Source: an uncultured Bacteroidales bacterium (GTDB lineage Bacteria; Bacteroidota; Bacteroidia; Bacteroidales; UBA932). Taken from it: DNA of 64,000 nt. The notes under the pieces are model-generated. The model was given only the letters and a program-made list of their open reading frames with translations. It was not told where the DNA came from and did no database searches. The DNA is taken from the NCBI GenBank assembly GCA_944326355.1, contig CALVDO010000004.1, positions 91,643-155,642 of the forward strand. Reading direction: 5' to 3'. Shown piece after piece: positions 48,252-57,534 of the stretch. How positions within the stretch are numbered: the stretch's first letter is position 1; each line of letters begins with the position of its first letter. A program made the position numbers and the translations under genes.

Positions 48252-50555
48252 ATGAAATTAAGATTCTATGGTTTCATCAAGGCGGCGGCCCTGTTCACGG
48301 CCGGGCTCGCAGTCTTTGCCTGCAACGACGTCAAGGATCTCGAAGAGAGGCTTGACTCTCTGGAAAGCAGGATACAGGCTCTGGAGACCCAGCTGCCTGC
48401 GCTTAATGACAATGTGGCCGCAATATCGGCTCTCGTCGAAGACGGAGTGCTGATCAACAGCGTCGAAGAGACGGAAAACGGCTATGAGATCACGACTTCC
48501 GACGGAAGTAAATACACTCTCACCAACGGGGCAGTGGGCAACACCCCGCAGATTTCAGTAAACGACGACGGCAACTGGATCGTGAGCTACGACGACGGCG
48601 GCTCATGGGAGGAGATACAGGTGGGCGGCTCTGCGGTGAGCGCGTCAGGCACAGCTCCTCAGTTCAGGGTTGACGCGGAAGGATACTGGCAGGTCAGCTA
48701 CGACGAGGGAGGCTCATGGGTAAATGTGGAGAATCCCGACGGAGAGAGAGTGCCGGCTACGGGAGAAGGCTCAGACTTCTTCAGGGACATACAGTATGAC
48801 GGAGAAACCTTCACCGTCACTCTCGCCGACGGAACCGAGCTGGAGATAGCCGTAGTTGCGGACTTCCTGTGTGCGATAAACGGAGTGGACTATTCTGTTC
48901 CTGTCGCATTTGAATACGGTGAGACCAAGACCTACAGCGTGAGCATCTCCGGAGTCGCAGAGACCATAGTATCCGCGCCGGAAGGATGGACAGCCGTCCT
49001 CGACGGCGCAGAGCCGACCGCGACGCTCTCCGTGACCGCACCGGGAGGCTGGGGCATCTTGTCAAGAGTCAGCGCCGACACAAGAAGCGACATCAGCATC
49101 CTCGCCGTCAGCACAAAGGGACTCTCTGCCATTACAAAGATGAAAGTGGAGCTGTCTGCGGAGCCTGTTCCGGCCAATCCGAACGCCACGGTCACGGCAA
49201 ACGACGATGCGGCTACAAGCTCGTCCCTCTCATTCACCGTAACCCCTAACTCAGACGTGACGTCGTGGAGATACCTGCTCCTCGCAGCAACGGAGAGTGC
49301 TCCGGATGAGGCGGCGTTTGAGTCTGCATCTGACCAGACAGGGACACAGACCCTCGTTCTCAGCGAGACGGCTGACGGAAGTCCGCTCGCCGGCAGCACG
49401 GAATATGTCCTCTATGTGCTTCCATACAACAGCGACGATGACATCTACGGAACGGTCGCAAGCGCAAATGCAACAACTGCAACGCCTTCATACGACTCCT
49501 ACTACGAAATGTACGAAGCCGGACTCGACATCACGATAGCAGGCAAAGTCTACAACAGGGCCACCTACGGAGAGGCCACCCTTGTAAGCGAGGACGCATC
49601 CATAACCTCAACTTCCGGAATTACAAAAGTATTTTTCGTGGATAATGATGCAACCCTCACATACAACACCACTGATGCCCCAGGTACTGAAAAAGCAGTC
49701 TACCAGCTGATCATTATCGGCAATACCCCAGGACAGAGAAGCAGCATGCTGCTCAATTCCCAGGTAGCACTTAATCAGGGAGCAGGGAACACTGACGGCA
49801 CATTCGTGGCATACAATCTTGATATAGACGCCACAAATGCCGGCAACTATCTGTTCGCCCAGAATCGTGACGGAGCATACGGATATGTGGGCTTCATCAA
49901 CTGCCACTTTACAATGCCGAGCGGAAAACCGTTCACCTATGTAAGTTCATCTGCCCGAAGCTATGCCGAATTTACAGTCGAGGACAGCGAAATTGAAATA
50001 CCGGGTACAAATCAGTTACTCCTGTTCAGCTTCGGCTCCAGTACGGCATCGCACGGGACAATTTCATTAAAGAACAATGTGCTCTATAGTGAAAATGGAG
50101 TCAGTGACTTCAGACTCATAAGCGGAAACAGCTGCAGCTTCTCAAACTTTGTCTTTGAGAACAACACAGTGGTCAACCTGTGGTCCACGACGTCCGGATG
50201 TGTCCTGTATTCATCACTCAACACGGTCAGCGTGACAAAGAACCTGTTCTGGACAGACAGGACTACCGCCAATATGGCATTCTTCCGTCCGGTAGACACA
50301 AGTGCCGAAACGGGAACGCCATACGCCGGAAATCCTACCGGCACTCTTGTAGATGACAGTATCGTATACAAGAACGGAGAAGACACCAACTGGCAATGGT
50401 TCTACGGAGGCATGAACCGAGTGAACAGAGAAGGTTTCGAATCATGCAATGAAATTGTTGTATCAGACACCGACCCATTGGCCACAGCGGACTTTAAAAA
50501 CGGCATCTTCACTCCAGGCGGCAGCTACAGCCAGTATGGAGCTCAGAGAGACTGA
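48252..50555 (+). CDS. DUF4988 / Fn3-like / DUF4957-DUF5123 lipoprotein
   Basis: The 767 aa lipoprotein (LAVFAC, Cys24) has a coiled coil right after the anchor (LEERLDSLESRIQALETQL). Two tandem DUF4988 units follow, with ISVNDDGNWIVSYDDGGSW and FRVDAEGYWQVSYDEGGSW. A fibronectin-III-like domain lies around residues 305-405. The C-terminal half is a beta-helix-like domain starting ITIAGKVYNRATYG and ending with a DPLATADFKNGIFTPG signature typical of DUF5123. This is probably a surface glycan-binding or carbohydrate-active protein; catalysis cannot be shown. The stalk is closely similar to that of the preceding gene, 26 bp upstream. A terminator closes the operon. Confidence 0.75.
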   Translation: MKLRFYGFIKAAALFTAGLAVFACNDVKDLEERLDSLESRIQALETQLPALNDNVAAISALVEDGVLINSVEETENGYEITTSDGSKYTLTNGAVGNTPQISVNDDGNWIVSYDDGGSWEEIQVGGSAVSASGTAPQFRVDAEGYWQVSYDEGGSWVNVENPDGERVPATGEGSDFFRDIQYDGETFTVTLADGTELEIAVVADFLCAINGVDYSVPVAFEYGETKTYSVSISGVAETIVSAPEGWTAVLDGAEPTATLSVTAPGGWGILSRVSADTRSDISILAVSTKGLSAITKMKVELSAEPVPANPNATVTANDDAATSSSLSFTVTPNSDVTSWRYLLLAATESAPDEAAFESASDQTGTQTLVLSETADGSPLAGSTEYVLYVLPYNSDDDIYGTVASANATTATPSYDSYYEMYEAGLDITIAGKVYNRATYGEATLVSEDASITSTSGITKVFFVDNDATLTYNTTDAPGTEKAVYQLIIIGNTPGQRSSMLLNSQVALNQGAGNTDGTFVAYNLDIDATNAGNYLFAQNRDGAYGYVGFINCHFTMPSGKPFTYVSSSARSYAEFTVEDSEIEIPGTNQLLLFSFGSSTASHGTISLKNNVLYSENGVSDFRLISGNSCSFSNFVFENNTVVNLWSTTSGCVLYSSLNTVSVTKNLFWTDRTTANMAFFRPVDTSAETGTPYAGNPTGTLVDDSIVYKNGEDTNWQWFYGGMNRVNREGFESCNEIVVSDTDPLATADFKNGIFTPGGSYSQYGAQRD

Positions 50556-50578
50556 TCCGAGTACCGAATGAATGCAGA

Positions 50579-50613
50579 GGCCTGACTTCCGTCCGGGAGT
50601 CAGGCCATTTTTT
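50579..50613 (+). terminator. Terminator of the GH88-PL8-sulfatase operon
   Basis: GGCCTGACT (50579-50587) pairs perfectly with AGTCAGGCC (50598-50606), followed by ATTTTTT. A typical intrinsic terminator. Confidence 0.85.
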
Positions 50614-50658
50614 ATCCTGCCGTCTTGGGCTTTTTGGCACAGATGAGGCGGCGTCCGC

Positions 50659-52392
50659 TCAGATTATCTCCTCCCGGTCACGGATATCCTTGATGCGCAG
50701 CTGCAGATTGGCGATGCCTCGATAATAGTTCTCAACGATGGAATAGCAGATGTCCACGGGATTTCCGGAACGGATATGGTCAAAATGCGAGGACATGTTG
50801 AAGGCAATTGCGGAAATGTGCCTGTATGGCTGTTCCTCCTGGATGAGTTCAAGTTTCAGATGGCCTCCCTCGGCACCGACTTTCCTGCCGTTGCCGTTGT
50901 CATATACATTGTCCGTCTCGAAGACAGGAGCGACATTGCCCGGACCGAACGGCTGAAACTGCTTCAGAATCCGGAAAAACTTAGGGGTGATCCTGGAGAA
51001 GTCAAGTCTTGAGTCTATATACAGGACAGGAGTAAGCATCTCGTCGCTTATTGTGCTGCCGACATAGCTGTCGATCCTGCGGCAGAACTCTGCGAGATTC
51101 TCCTCCCTGAGAGTCAGTCCGGCGGCGTAGATGTGACCGCCGAAATTCTCGAGGATGTCCGCACAGCTCTCTATGGCGCCGTAGAGGTCGAAGCCGTGTA
51201 CGCTTCTCGCCGAGCCGGTTATGAGACCGTTGGAACGGGTAAGGACTATAGTGGGACGGTAGAAGGCCTCGACGAGACGTGAAGCGACGATCCCCACAAC
51301 CCCCTTGTGCCATGAAGGGTCATACACTATGGTCGCGTGGCCGTCAGACAGATTGCCGCCCGACTGCACCATCTCGAGAGCCGCTCTCGTGATCTCCCTG
51401 TCGATGCTCTTGCGCTCGTTGTTATACTCGTTGATCTCTCCGGCTATGCGCATGGCCTCGGACACGTCGGTGGCGGTCAGAAGTTCCACAGCCATCCGCC
51501 CGGTCTCCATGCGTCCCGCGGCATTTATCCTCGGGCCTATCTTGAACACAATGTCGTCTATGGATATGTGCGAAGGTTCCAGCCCGGAAAGGCGGATCAT
51601 CGCGAGCAGCCCCTGACGAGGACTCTCATTCAGACGCTTCAGGCCGAAATGGGCGAGAATCCTGTTCTCCCCGGTGACCGAGACAAGATCGGAAGCTATG
51701 CTCACTACCGTCAGATCAAGCAGTGGAATCAGCTTTTCGAAGGGAACGCCGTACCTTGAGGCATAGGCCTGCACAAGTTTGAACCCGACTCCACATCCGG
51801 ACAGATCATCGAACGGATAGCCGCAGTCTGCCCGCTTCGGATCAAGAACGGCCACCGCTGCAGGAATGTCATTCTCCGGCAGGTGATGGTCGCAGATTAT
51901 CATGTCTATCCCAAGAGAAGCCGCCTTTGCCACCTTCTCTCCGGCCTTGATTCCGCAGTCGAGCGTGATTATGAGCCCGAACCCGTTTTCAGACGCCCAG
52001 CTTATCCCCTTGTCAGAAACGCCATAGCCCTCGTCATAACGGTCGGGGATATAGAACTCGACCCCGGGAGTCAGGTCGCGCAGAAAAGAATATACGAGAG
52101 AGACGGCAGTGGTGCCGTCCACATCATAGTCTCCATAGACAAGTATCTTCTCTCCAGACACTACTGCCCGCCTTACCCGTTCGACGGCAGCGTCCATGTC
52201 CTTCATGAGAAACGGGTCATGGAGAGACTGCAGCTCCGGCCTGAAAAAAGCCCTTGCCTCCTGAAACGTGCGGATTCCCCGCTGCACCAGCAGACCGGCA
52301 AGAACGGGATCAATCCCGAGCTCCGACGCCAGCCGGCTCACCGTTTCAGGATCGGCGGTCTCCTTCAATATCCATTCCCTGTCTTTTCCCAT
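50659..52392 (-). CDS. recJ: Single-stranded-DNA-specific exonuclease RecJ
   Basis: RecJ digests single-stranded DNA 5' to 3' in recombination and repair. The 577 aa product has the DHH-family metal-binding motifs YGDYDVDGTTAV near residue 80, CDHHLPEND near residue 155, and GPRINAAGRME near residue 290. DHHA1-type motifs (SARSVHGFDLYGAI, GGHIYAAGLTL) follow. The frame opens at an ATG at 52401, inside the -7 box; I use the ATG at 52392. Divergent lysS begins 80 bp away. Length is within the normal range. Confidence 0.95.
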   Translation of the reverse strand: MGKDREWILKETADPETVSRLASELGIDPVLAGLLVQRGIRTFQEARAFFRPELQSLHDPFLMKDMDAAVERVRRAVVSGEKILVYGDYDVDGTTAVSLVYSFLRDLTPGVEFYIPDRYDEGYGVSDKGISWASENGFGLIITLDCGIKAGEKVAKAASLGIDMIICDHHLPENDIPAAVAVLDPKRADCGYPFDDLSGCGVGFKLVQAYASRYGVPFEKLIPLLDLTVVSIASDLVSVTGENRILAHFGLKRLNESPRQGLLAMIRLSGLEPSHISIDDIVFKIGPRINAAGRMETGRMAVELLTATDVSEAMRIAGEINEYNNERKSIDREITRAALEMVQSGGNLSDGHATIVYDPSWHKGVVGIVASRLVEAFYRPTIVLTRSNGLITGSARSVHGFDLYGAIESCADILENFGGHIYAAGLTLREENLAEFCRRIDSYVGSTISDEMLTPVLYIDSRLDFSRITPKFFRILKQFQPFGPGNVAPVFETDNVYDNGNGRKVGAEGGHLKLELIQEEQPYRHISAIAFNMSSHFDHIRSGNPVDICYSIVENYYRGIANLQLRIKDIRDREEII

Positions 52393-52398
52393 AACATA

Positions 52399-52406
52399 CA
52401 AAGGTA
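52399..52406 (-). promoter_or_regulatory. -7 box (TACCTTTG) at the recJ start
   Basis: The box lies only a few bases before the ATG at 52392 and covers the alternative ATG at 52401. If used, the recJ message would be almost leaderless. Confidence 0.4.
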
Positions 52407-52440
52407 CTTATTTTATTTTTAATTTTAGAATTTATTGTCG

Positions 52441-52448
52441 TACTTTTG
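52441..52448 (+). promoter_or_regulatory. -7 box (TACTTTTG) of lysS
   Basis: It fits TAnnTTTG, with TTTA 19 bp upstream (52418-52421) as a weak -33. It overlaps a TTG that opens the lysS frame, so the ATG at 52473 is the better start. Confidence 0.5.
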
Positions 52449-52472
52449 CAGGATTACAAATTTGAGGACACT

Positions 52473-54029
52473 ATGATGGAAAACATGGACCTGAACGAAC
52501 AGGAGCGCAACAGGCGCGAGGCGCTCGGCAAACTGAGGGAACTCGGCATCGACCCGTACCCCGCAGCCCTCTATCCGGTAAACGCGACGGCACAGGAAAT
52601 CAAGGAAGGATACGATCCGGAGAAGGGCAACTTCTCGGATGTCGTGATAGCGGGAAGAATGATGTCACGCAGAATCATGGGAGCAGCCTCCTTCATCGAG
52701 CTTCAGGACGAGACGGGAAGGATACAGGTGTACGTGAAGAGGGACGAGATATGCCCGGACGAGGACAAGACCATGTACAACACGGTGTTCAAGAAGCTTC
52801 TCGACATCGGAGACATAATAGGGATCAAAGGATTCGCCTTCATCACGCAGACCGGCCAGCTCTCAGTTCACGCCAAGGAGCTGACCCTGCTGAGCAAGTC
52901 CCTCAGGGTGCTTCCGATAGTGAAGGAGAAGGACGGAGAGGTATATGACGCATTCACCGATCCGGAACTGAAATACAGGCAGAGATATGTGGACCTGATC
53001 GTCAATCCGCAGGTGCGCCGCACCTTTGTCATGAGAAGCAGGATCATCTCCACAATGCGCGAATACTTCAACGAGGCCGGATGCCTTGAGGTCGAGACGC
53101 CGATTCTCCAGTCGATTCCGGGCGGAGCCACCGCAAGGCCGTTCATAACGCACCACAACGCGCTCGACATACCGCTCTACCTTCGCATCGCCAACGAGCT
53201 CTATCTCAAAAGGCTCATAGTCGGAGGCTACTCGGGAGTGTATGAGTTCGCAAAGGACTTCCGCAACGAGGGAATGGACAAGACCCACAACCCGGAGTTC
53301 ACCTGCATGGAGATATATGTGGCATACAAGGACTACATCTGGATGATGGACTTCACGGAAAAGATGCTGGAGAAGATAGCCATGACTCTCCACGGCACGA
53401 CCGTCGTGACCATCGGAGACAGACAGGTGGACTTCAAGGCGCCTTACCGCAGGATGCCTATCCTCGAGTGCATAAAGGAATACGCGGGAGTTGACCTGGC
53501 AGGAATGGACGAGCAGCAGCTCCGCGAGACCTGCAGCAGGCTCAACGTGCCTGTAACCAAGGAGATGGGCGAAGGCAAGCTGATAGACGCCATCTTCGGC
53601 GAATACTGCGAAAAGCATCTCGTGCAGCCGGTATTCATCACTGACTACCCTGTATCGATGTCGCCTCTGACAAAGCGTCACCGCAGCAACCCCGATCTTA
53701 CCGAAAGGTTCGAGCTTTTCGTCTGCGGGAAGGAACTCGCCAACGCCTACAGCGAGCTCAACGACCCTATCGACCAGATGGAAAGGTTCCAGGACCAGCT
53801 GAAGCAGCGCGAGCACGGAGATGACGAGGCGATGTACATCGACATGGACTTCGTCCGCGCCCTCGAATACGGTATGCCTCCGACTTCCGGAATGGGGATG
53901 GGCATCGATCGCCTCACCATGTTCATGACGAACTCCCCTACTATCCAGGACGTGCTCTTCTTCCCTCAGATGAGGCCGAAAAAGGTTCAGGGACAGGAGA
54001 ACGCCGGGAAATCTGAAAATGAGAACTGA
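52473..54029 (+). CDS. lysS: Lysyl-tRNA synthetase, class II
   Basis: The enzyme charges tRNA-Lys in the cytoplasm. The 518 aa product has an N-terminal OB-fold anticodon-binding domain (about residues 50-170; VIAGRMMSRRIMG). The class II motifs follow: motif 1 around FNEAGCLEVETP, motif 2 with FRNEGMDKTHNPEFT, and motif 3 with GMGMGIDRLTMF. GAGGA at 52464 supports the start at 52473 (52476 is also possible). The gene overlaps the next by 11 bp, indicating translational coupling with the methyltransferase. Confidence 0.97.
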   Translation: MMENMDLNEQERNRREALGKLRELGIDPYPAALYPVNATAQEIKEGYDPEKGNFSDVVIAGRMMSRRIMGAASFIELQDETGRIQVYVKRDEICPDEDKTMYNTVFKKLLDIGDIIGIKGFAFITQTGQLSVHAKELTLLSKSLRVLPIVKEKDGEVYDAFTDPELKYRQRYVDLIVNPQVRRTFVMRSRIISTMREYFNEAGCLEVETPILQSIPGGATARPFITHHNALDIPLYLRIANELYLKRLIVGGYSGVYEFAKDFRNEGMDKTHNPEFTCMEIYVAYKDYIWMMDFTEKMLEKIAMTLHGTTVVTIGDRQVDFKAPYRRMPILECIKEYAGVDLAGMDEQQLRETCSRLNVPVTKEMGEGKLIDAIFGEYCEKHLVQPVFITDYPVSMSPLTKRHRSNPDLTERFELFVCGKELANAYSELNDPIDQMERFQDQLKQREHGDDEAMYIDMDFVRALEYGMPPTSGMGMGIDRLTMFMTNSPTIQDVLFFPQMRPKKVQGQENAGKSENEN

Positions 54030-54906
54030 AATCATCACGTCGGGGCAGAATCCGAAGATAAGGGAACTGCTTGCGCTCCAGGAAAAGTCGAGAACGAGAC
54101 GGGAGAAGGGGCTTTTCGTGGTGGAAGGCCGTCGGGAGCTCGGGCACTGCATCGAAGCGGGATTCAAGGTCAAGACTCTCTTCGTGTGCAGGGAGATACT
54201 CGGAGAAGAGGGGCTGAAGGAAATATTGGACCGCATCGGCAGCAGGACGAGAGAATGCGAAGCCGCAGGCGCGACAGCCCCGAGGAGTACGGAGCAGAAA
54301 GACCGGCATGAGCAGGGACTCAACATGATAGAAGTTCCGAAGCCGCTGTATGACAAGATCGCTTACCGCGGAGGGACGGAAGGCGTCATAGCCGAAGCGG
54401 AATGGCGAGAGCGGGGGCTGAAGGACATCAGGCTCGGTAAAAAGCCGCTGATCATGGTGCTGGAGGCAGTTGAAAAGCCGGGGAATCTCGGGGCGGTGCT
54501 CAGGAGCGCGGACGCTGCCGGGGCGGATGCGGTGATAATATGCGACCCGCTGACCGATCTGTACAATCCGAATCTGATAAGGGCGAGCATCGGGGCGGTA
54601 TTCTCGCGCCAGGTGGCTACGGCATCGTCTGAAGACGCTGTCAGATGGCTCAAGGAGAACGGCATAAAGATACTTACCGCACAGCTGCAGGACTCGGAAT
54701 GGTACTATGCCGAGGACATGCGCGGCGGGGTGGCCATCGTGATGGGCACCGAGGCCACAGGCCTCACGGACTTCTGGAGGAAGTCCGCCGACGCGCACAT
54801 CAAGATACCCATGCTCGGGAAGCTCGACTCCCTGAACGTATCCGTATCCGCAGCAATTCTGCTATATGAAGCCGTAAGGCAGAGACAGGCAGGAGGCCGG
54901 ACATAA
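54019..54906 (+). CDS. SpoU-family rRNA/tRNA methyltransferase (RlmB-like)
   Basis: The 295 aa protein has an N-terminal substrate-binding domain (about residues 1-120; NPKIRELLALQEKSRTRREKGLFVVEG, recognised by KGLFVVEGRREL) and a C-terminal SPOUT domain. The family motifs are VEKPGNLGAVLRSADAAG, VMGTEATGL and IPMLGKLDSLNVSVSAAI. It should methylate a ribose 2'-OH in rRNA or tRNA using S-adenosylmethionine. The region between the domains carries a polar insertion of about 25 residues (around 78-105). Overlap with lysS suggests co-expression with the translation machinery. Confidence 0.9.
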   Translation: MRTEIITSGQNPKIRELLALQEKSRTRREKGLFVVEGRRELGHCIEAGFKVKTLFVCREILGEEGLKEILDRIGSRTRECEAAGATAPRSTEQKDRHEQGLNMIEVPKPLYDKIAYRGGTEGVIAEAEWRERGLKDIRLGKKPLIMVLEAVEKPGNLGAVLRSADAAGADAVIICDPLTDLYNPNLIRASIGAVFSRQVATASSEDAVRWLKENGIKILTAQLQDSEWYYAEDMRGGVAIVMGTEATGLTDFWRKSADAHIKIPMLGKLDSLNVSVSAAILLYEAVRQRQAGGRT

Positions 54907-54948
54907 AGACAGGCCTGAGACACTCACAGCGAAATCCGCCGGACTGCC

Positions 54949-55926
54949 TCAGACATTAGTCCGGTCGCGTCTCTGCTTGCGCCAGAGCTGCCAGGAATTT
55001 ATGAGATTCTGCCAAAGGATATAGCTGCTCGGAGCTATCGCGACCTCAGGAGACAGGCAGGCTACCGATATCCAGATGGCGAAGACAGTATTCTTCTGAC
55101 CGAGTCCCTGACCGGCGCTGATCCTGTCGCCATAACGGCCTCCGACCGCCTTGCCCACAGCAAACTGCAGCACGCAGGTGACGAGCCCCGCAGCAAAGAG
55201 GGAGACAAGCATCCCCGACGACACCCCGCTGTTCACCACCGAGCGCAGAGCCTGTCCGATCACCATTATCAGGGAGAACGCCCACAGATAGAAGGCGAGC
55301 CCCGAACAACGCTTCAGTATGAAGGCATGAAGCCTCCGGAAGAACCTCCGCACCAGCATCGCCGCGATGAACGGAAGAATGAGCATCGGGAACACCTTGC
55401 CGAGAATCATCATCGACCTGAGCCCGAAGCTGAGGTCATCCGCCCCTCCGACCAGAGGGAAAAAGAGCGGAATCGCCACGGCGGCGACAATGTTGCTTAT
55501 CATCGTGTATGTCGTCAGAGAAGCCTCATTCCCTCCGAGCCTGCCTGTGATCACCGCTGCAGCAGTGGCGGTAGGGCACACGAAGCAGACCATAGCGCCT
55601 TCAGCCGTCTCGAACGCCGGGAAATCCGGAAAGAAATGAAGGGGCACTGCGATTGCAGCACATGAAACGACCTGAATCACAGCCAGCTGGAGATGCCATT
55701 TTCTTACCTTCATCTCCCTCGGCGACACCTTGCAGAAAGTCAGGAAGAGCATCACCACAAGAAGAGCCGGCACAAGATGTCCGGATGCCGTCAGGACGGC
55801 CGGCTTGAGAGGAGCCAGGAATCCGACAAAATGGAAGGCCAGATACCCGACCACCCCGAGCGTTATCCCCAGCGGCAGAGACCAGCTCTTCGCGAATCCC
55901 GTTATTTTCTTCATCATGTCCGACAT
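54949..55926 (-). CDS. BASS-family (bile acid:sodium symporter-like) transporter
   Basis: The 325 aa protein has about nine or ten membrane segments. Family-like segments are CFVCPTATAAAVITGRLGGNEASLTT, recognised by CPTATAAAVITGRLGG, and GQGLGQKNTVFAIWISV near the C-terminus, which are the crossover regions of this fold. Members move bile acids, pantoate, ketoacids or other organic anions with sodium; the substrate is unknown. The frame is open to 56082, but upstream residues overlap the aroE promoter. A -7 box at 55958-55965 supports the ATG at 55926, with 55917 and 55914 possible. Divergent from aroE. Confidence 0.82.
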   Translation of the reverse strand: MSDMMKKITGFAKSWSLPLGITLGVVGYLAFHFVGFLAPLKPAVLTASGHLVPALLVVMLFLTFCKVSPREMKVRKWHLQLAVIQVVSCAAIAVPLHFFPDFPAFETAEGAMVCFVCPTATAAAVITGRLGGNEASLTTYTMISNIVAAVAIPLFFPLVGGADDLSFGLRSMMILGKVFPMLILPFIAAMLVRRFFRRLHAFILKRCSGLAFYLWAFSLIMVIGQALRSVVNSGVSSGMLVSLFAAGLVTCVLQFAVGKAVGGRYGDRISAGQGLGQKNTVFAIWISVACLSPEVAIAPSSYILWQNLINSWQLWRKQRRDRTNV

Positions 55927-55957
55927 GTCGACAGTATTAAAAGCCAGCAGAAGGCCG

Positions 55958-55965
55958 CAAAAATA
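55958..55965 (-). promoter_or_regulatory. -7 box (TATTTTTG) of the BASS transporter gene
   Basis: It fits TAnnTTTG on the minus strand and gives a leader of about 25-30 nt before the ATG at 55926. It lies back to back with the aroE box. Confidence 0.45.
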
Positions 55966-55977
55966 GAATAAAAAAAA

Positions 55978-55985
55978 TATCTTTG
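55978..55985 (+). promoter_or_regulatory. -7 box (TATCTTTG) of aroE
   Basis: It fits TAnnTTTG on the plus strand, about 58 bp before the aroE ATG. No matching -33. Confidence 0.5.
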
Positions 55986-56043
55986 CAATCGTGCTCCGCC
56001 GTCGGTCCATGACAGGAGGAGCGCAAGGACAGATACTGACAGG

Positions 56044-56856
56044 ATGAAAAAGTTTGGACTCATCGGACACCCCATAGAGCATTCGCTCAGCCCGGCGCTA
56101 TTCAGAGCGGCATACGGCGGCCGATATACTTATGACCTCATCGAAGGCGAAGACTTCGGGCGCTCTTACGACAGATTTCTGGACGGATATGACGGAATCA
56201 ACGTCACGGCCCCCTTCAAGGGACAGGCGTTTCTCAAGGCAGATGTCAAAGACCCGGTGGCAGTCAAGACCGGAGCGGCCAACGTGCTCATAAAGAGCCC
56301 GGATGGGGTCAAGGCCTGCAACACCGACTATTTCGGAGTGCAGATGAGTCTGCTGAATGCCTCAAAAGGAGAAAAGAGGATATGGCGCAGAGCCCTGGTC
56401 GTAGGCTGCGGAGGAGCCGGGAAGGCAGCCGCAGTCGCAGCAGGAGACCTGAAGCTCGAGACGGTCATAATGAACAGGAGCGCCGGCACCGCCGAGGAAT
56501 TTGCCGAGAGCCTGCCGGAATACGGGTTCACAGTCAGGCCTATGGAAGAATTCGGAAAATGGTTCAGGCAATCGGATGTGATAATATACGCCGTCCCATC
56601 CCCCATCGAGGCAATCGGCTGTCTGGAAAGAGCCGACTTCAGGGGCGGCAGACTCTCCGCAAAGGCGAAGATTCTCCTTGAGGCCAACTACAGGAAGCCG
56701 TCGTTCGGAGAAGAGGTCCTCAGCCGCATGAGGCAGGCCAATCCGGCAGCCAGATATGTCTCCGGCAGGGAATGGCTGCTGCATCAGGCCATTACAGGAT
56801 ACGTCACTTTCACCGGCGAGATTCCGGACGAAGAGGCGATGAGAAGAATACTATGA
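56044..56856 (+). CDS. aroE: Shikimate dehydrogenase
   Basis: AroE reduces 3-dehydroshikimate to shikimate with NADPH in the aromatic amino acid pathway. The 270 aa product shows the substrate-binding motif HSLSP near residue 13. The catalytic lysine is Lys59 in NVTAPFKG, and the partner aspartate is Asp95 in CNTDYFG. The NADP-binding region VVGCGGAGKAA follows, then NRSAGTA. GACAGG lies just before the ATG. It is followed by ssb after 100 bp. Confidence 0.94.
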   Translation: MKKFGLIGHPIEHSLSPALFRAAYGGRYTYDLIEGEDFGRSYDRFLDGYDGINVTAPFKGQAFLKADVKDPVAVKTGAANVLIKSPDGVKACNTDYFGVQMSLLNASKGEKRIWRRALVVGCGGAGKAAAVAAGDLKLETVIMNRSAGTAEEFAESLPEYGFTVRPMEEFGKWFRQSDVIIYAVPSPIEAIGCLERADFRGGRLSAKAKILLEANYRKPSFGEEVLSRMRQANPAARYVSGREWLLHQAITGYVTFTGEIPDEEAMRRIL

Positions 56857-56956
56857 CCGTGCGCCGGCAGAAGTCCGTTGAAAACTATTGTGACAAATTT
56901 TTCCTTTATTTTGAATAATTGATTAACTTGCCGGGTATTTTGAAAAGCGGAAAGGA

Positions 56957-57454
56957 ATGTCACTGAACAAAGCCATGCTCATAGGCCGCGCAGGGAGAGA
57001 CCCCGAGATCAGGTATGCTGATTTCGGTGACGGGAGGATGAAGACAGCCACATTCACACTGGCTACCGACGAACCGTACAGAGACCGCAGGGGAAATGTC
57101 AGGGAACATGTCGAATGGCACAGGATAATCGCATGGAACCAGATCGCCGATCTGGTCGAGAGACAGGTCCGCAAAGGCGTCCTGCTTTATATAGAAGGAC
57201 GCATCCGCACCCGCGTCTGGACAGACCGGGCGGGCAACGACAACAAAGTGACGGAGATAGCCGCTGATGTCGTCAGAATCCTCGGAGGACTCTCCGAGAG
57301 GGGCACAGGCCAGACGGCCGATGCCTCAGACGCCCGTCAGGCCGGATCTCTTCCGGGACGGACTGCCGCGCAGGACACGGCATCCGGACAGACGCCGGGG
57401 AATCAGCCGGATGCGGAGACCGCTGAAGCGGAAGACGACGGGCTCCCGTTCTGA
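56957..57454 (+). CDS. ssb: Single-stranded DNA-binding protein
   Basis: SSB coats single-stranded DNA in replication and repair. The 165 aa product has an OB fold at residues 1-108 (NKAMLIGRAGRDPEIRY, then EWHRIIAWNQIADLVERQV and GVLLYIEGRIRTR). A Gln/Ala/Asp-rich disordered linker follows, then the acidic tip DDGLPF that recruits partner proteins. Length is standard. recJ, a known partner of SSB in repair, is in the window but not linked. Confidence 0.95.
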   Translation: MSLNKAMLIGRAGRDPEIRYADFGDGRMKTATFTLATDEPYRDRRGNVREHVEWHRIIAWNQIADLVERQVRKGVLLYIEGRIRTRVWTDRAGNDNKVTEIAADVVRILGGLSERGTGQTADASDARQAGSLPGRTAAQDTASGQTPGNQPDAETAEAEDDGLPF

Positions 57455-57534
57455 CGCAGGCATGCCGGCAGCACGGACGACGGCGAGACTATGAAATGAA
57501 CATATAAACACATTGACATAACACACAGAGAATA

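Noticed and set aside
52863..54356. Open frame of 497 codons on the minus strand
   Set aside because: It is antisense to lysS and the SpoU gene; no motif supports it.
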